A stretch of 6,992 bases of DNA, taken from an uncultured Saprospiraceae bacterium (GTDB taxonomy: Bacteria > Bacteroidota > Bacteroidia > Chitinophagales > Saprospiraceae). Of the stretch, positions 6,806 to 6,992 are shown piece after piece. The stretch lies in NCBI GenBank assembly GCA_937942465.1, contig CALDEO010000079.1, positions 1 through 6,992 on the forward strand, written 5' to 3'. Below the pieces are notes generated by a model. It was given only the letters and a program-made list of their open reading frames with translations, searched no databases and was not told the DNA's origin. The stretch's first letter is position 1; each line of letters starts with the position of its first letter. Position numbers and translations under genes: made by a program.

Positions 6806-6823
6806 TGTCGATGCAATCCGACA
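6806..6823 (-). terminator. Hairpin directly after the PnuC-family stop codon, possible terminator
   Basis: TGTCG (6806-6810) and CGACA (6819-6823) are inverted repeats around an 8-base loop. The inner bases ATgcaAT can extend the stem if one C bulges. The stem begins at the base next to the stop codon of the upstream gene. Read on the minus strand it is followed, after a few bases, by GTGTTTTG, a weak T-rich tail. If real, the 132-residue gene would need its own promoter in the remaining 50 bp; I see no good one there. Confidence 0.3.
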
Positions 6824-6992
6824 TTAACTAAGCTCAGTCAACATCATCTGCCGCTTCCAATTGACATAACCAATAACTGCCATTATAGTAAAGATAAACA
6901 TCATGACCATCATCAAATATGCTCCTTGCGATGGATAAATGAATAATGCGTATGCTAGATCACAAATAATGAAATATATCCAGTTTTCAATC
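6824..6992 (-). CDS. PnuC-family vitamin/NAD-precursor transporter (C-terminal 55 residues only)
   Basis: Only the 3' end is in the window; the gene enters from the right edge and stops at TAA (6824-6826). The visible 55 residues begin with E-N-W-I-Y-F-I-I-C-D, matching the E-N-W-x-Y-W-I-x-x-D signature of the last part of PnuC. They continue with Y-P-S-Q-G-A-Y-L and a final membrane helix that ends in G-Y-x-N-W-K-R. PnuC proteins are seven-helix carriers that facilitate uptake of nicotinamide riboside, which is trapped inside by phosphorylation. Close relatives take up thiamine (PnuT) or riboflavin (PnuX), and in Bacteroidota the thiamine type is common. The substrate-binding residues and any riboswitch lie outside the window, so the substrate is undecided and no symbol is given. 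Confidence 0.82.
   Translation of the reverse strand, partial: IENWIYFIICDLAYALFIYPSQGAYLMMVMMFIFTIMAVIGYVNWKRQMMLTELS

Overview
This window is a Bacteroidota-type chromosomal segment. All recognisable genes lie on the minus strand, so transcription runs from high to low coordinates. It carries an almost complete operon for the sodium-translocating NADH:quinone oxidoreductase (Na+-NQR), in the standard order nqrA-nqrB-nqrC-nqrD-nqrE-nqrF. The window edge cuts nqrF before its C-terminus. The assignment to Bacteroidota is an inference. It rests on AT-rich sequence, no Shine-Dalgarno motif before any start, a TAnnTTTG-type -7 box upstream of nqrA, a signal peptide on NqrA with Gln at the predicted mature N-terminus, and an insert in NqrF of a kind I associate with this phylum. 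A marine or sodium-rich habitat would fit but is not proven.

Layout from the 5' end of transcription: (1) the last 55 codons of a PnuC-family vitamin/NAD-precursor transporter at the right edge, followed directly by a small hairpin; (2) a 132-residue four-helix membrane protein of unknown function; (3) a 290-bp gap containing a 7-bp hairpin, an 8-bp-arm palindrome that looks like a regulator site, and a -7 promoter box about 36 bp before nqrA; (4) nqrA to nqrF, tightly packed (gaps of 51, -8, 29, 23 and 30 bp), which suggests one transcript.

How the pump works together: NqrF takes hydride from NADH onto FAD and passes electrons to its 2Fe-2S centre. The paired cysteines of NqrD and NqrE hold an intramembrane Fe-S centre. 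NqrC and NqrB carry FMN covalently bound to threonine in S-G-A-T motifs. NqrB also carries riboflavin and forms the quinone site and the Na+ path. NqrA is normally a soluble cytoplasmic subunit. All the key residues I could check are present, so the complex looks functional.

The main oddity is NqrA. It has about 96 extra N-terminal residues, made of a signal peptide, a transmembrane helix and a linker, and it starts from TTG. This would turn a normally peripheral cytoplasmic subunit into a membrane-anchored one with a short periplasmic N-terminus. I see no mobile element, CRISPR array, tRNA or rRNA. Apart from the NqrA architecture and the unknown 132-residue protein, the region is ordinary respiratory housekeeping.
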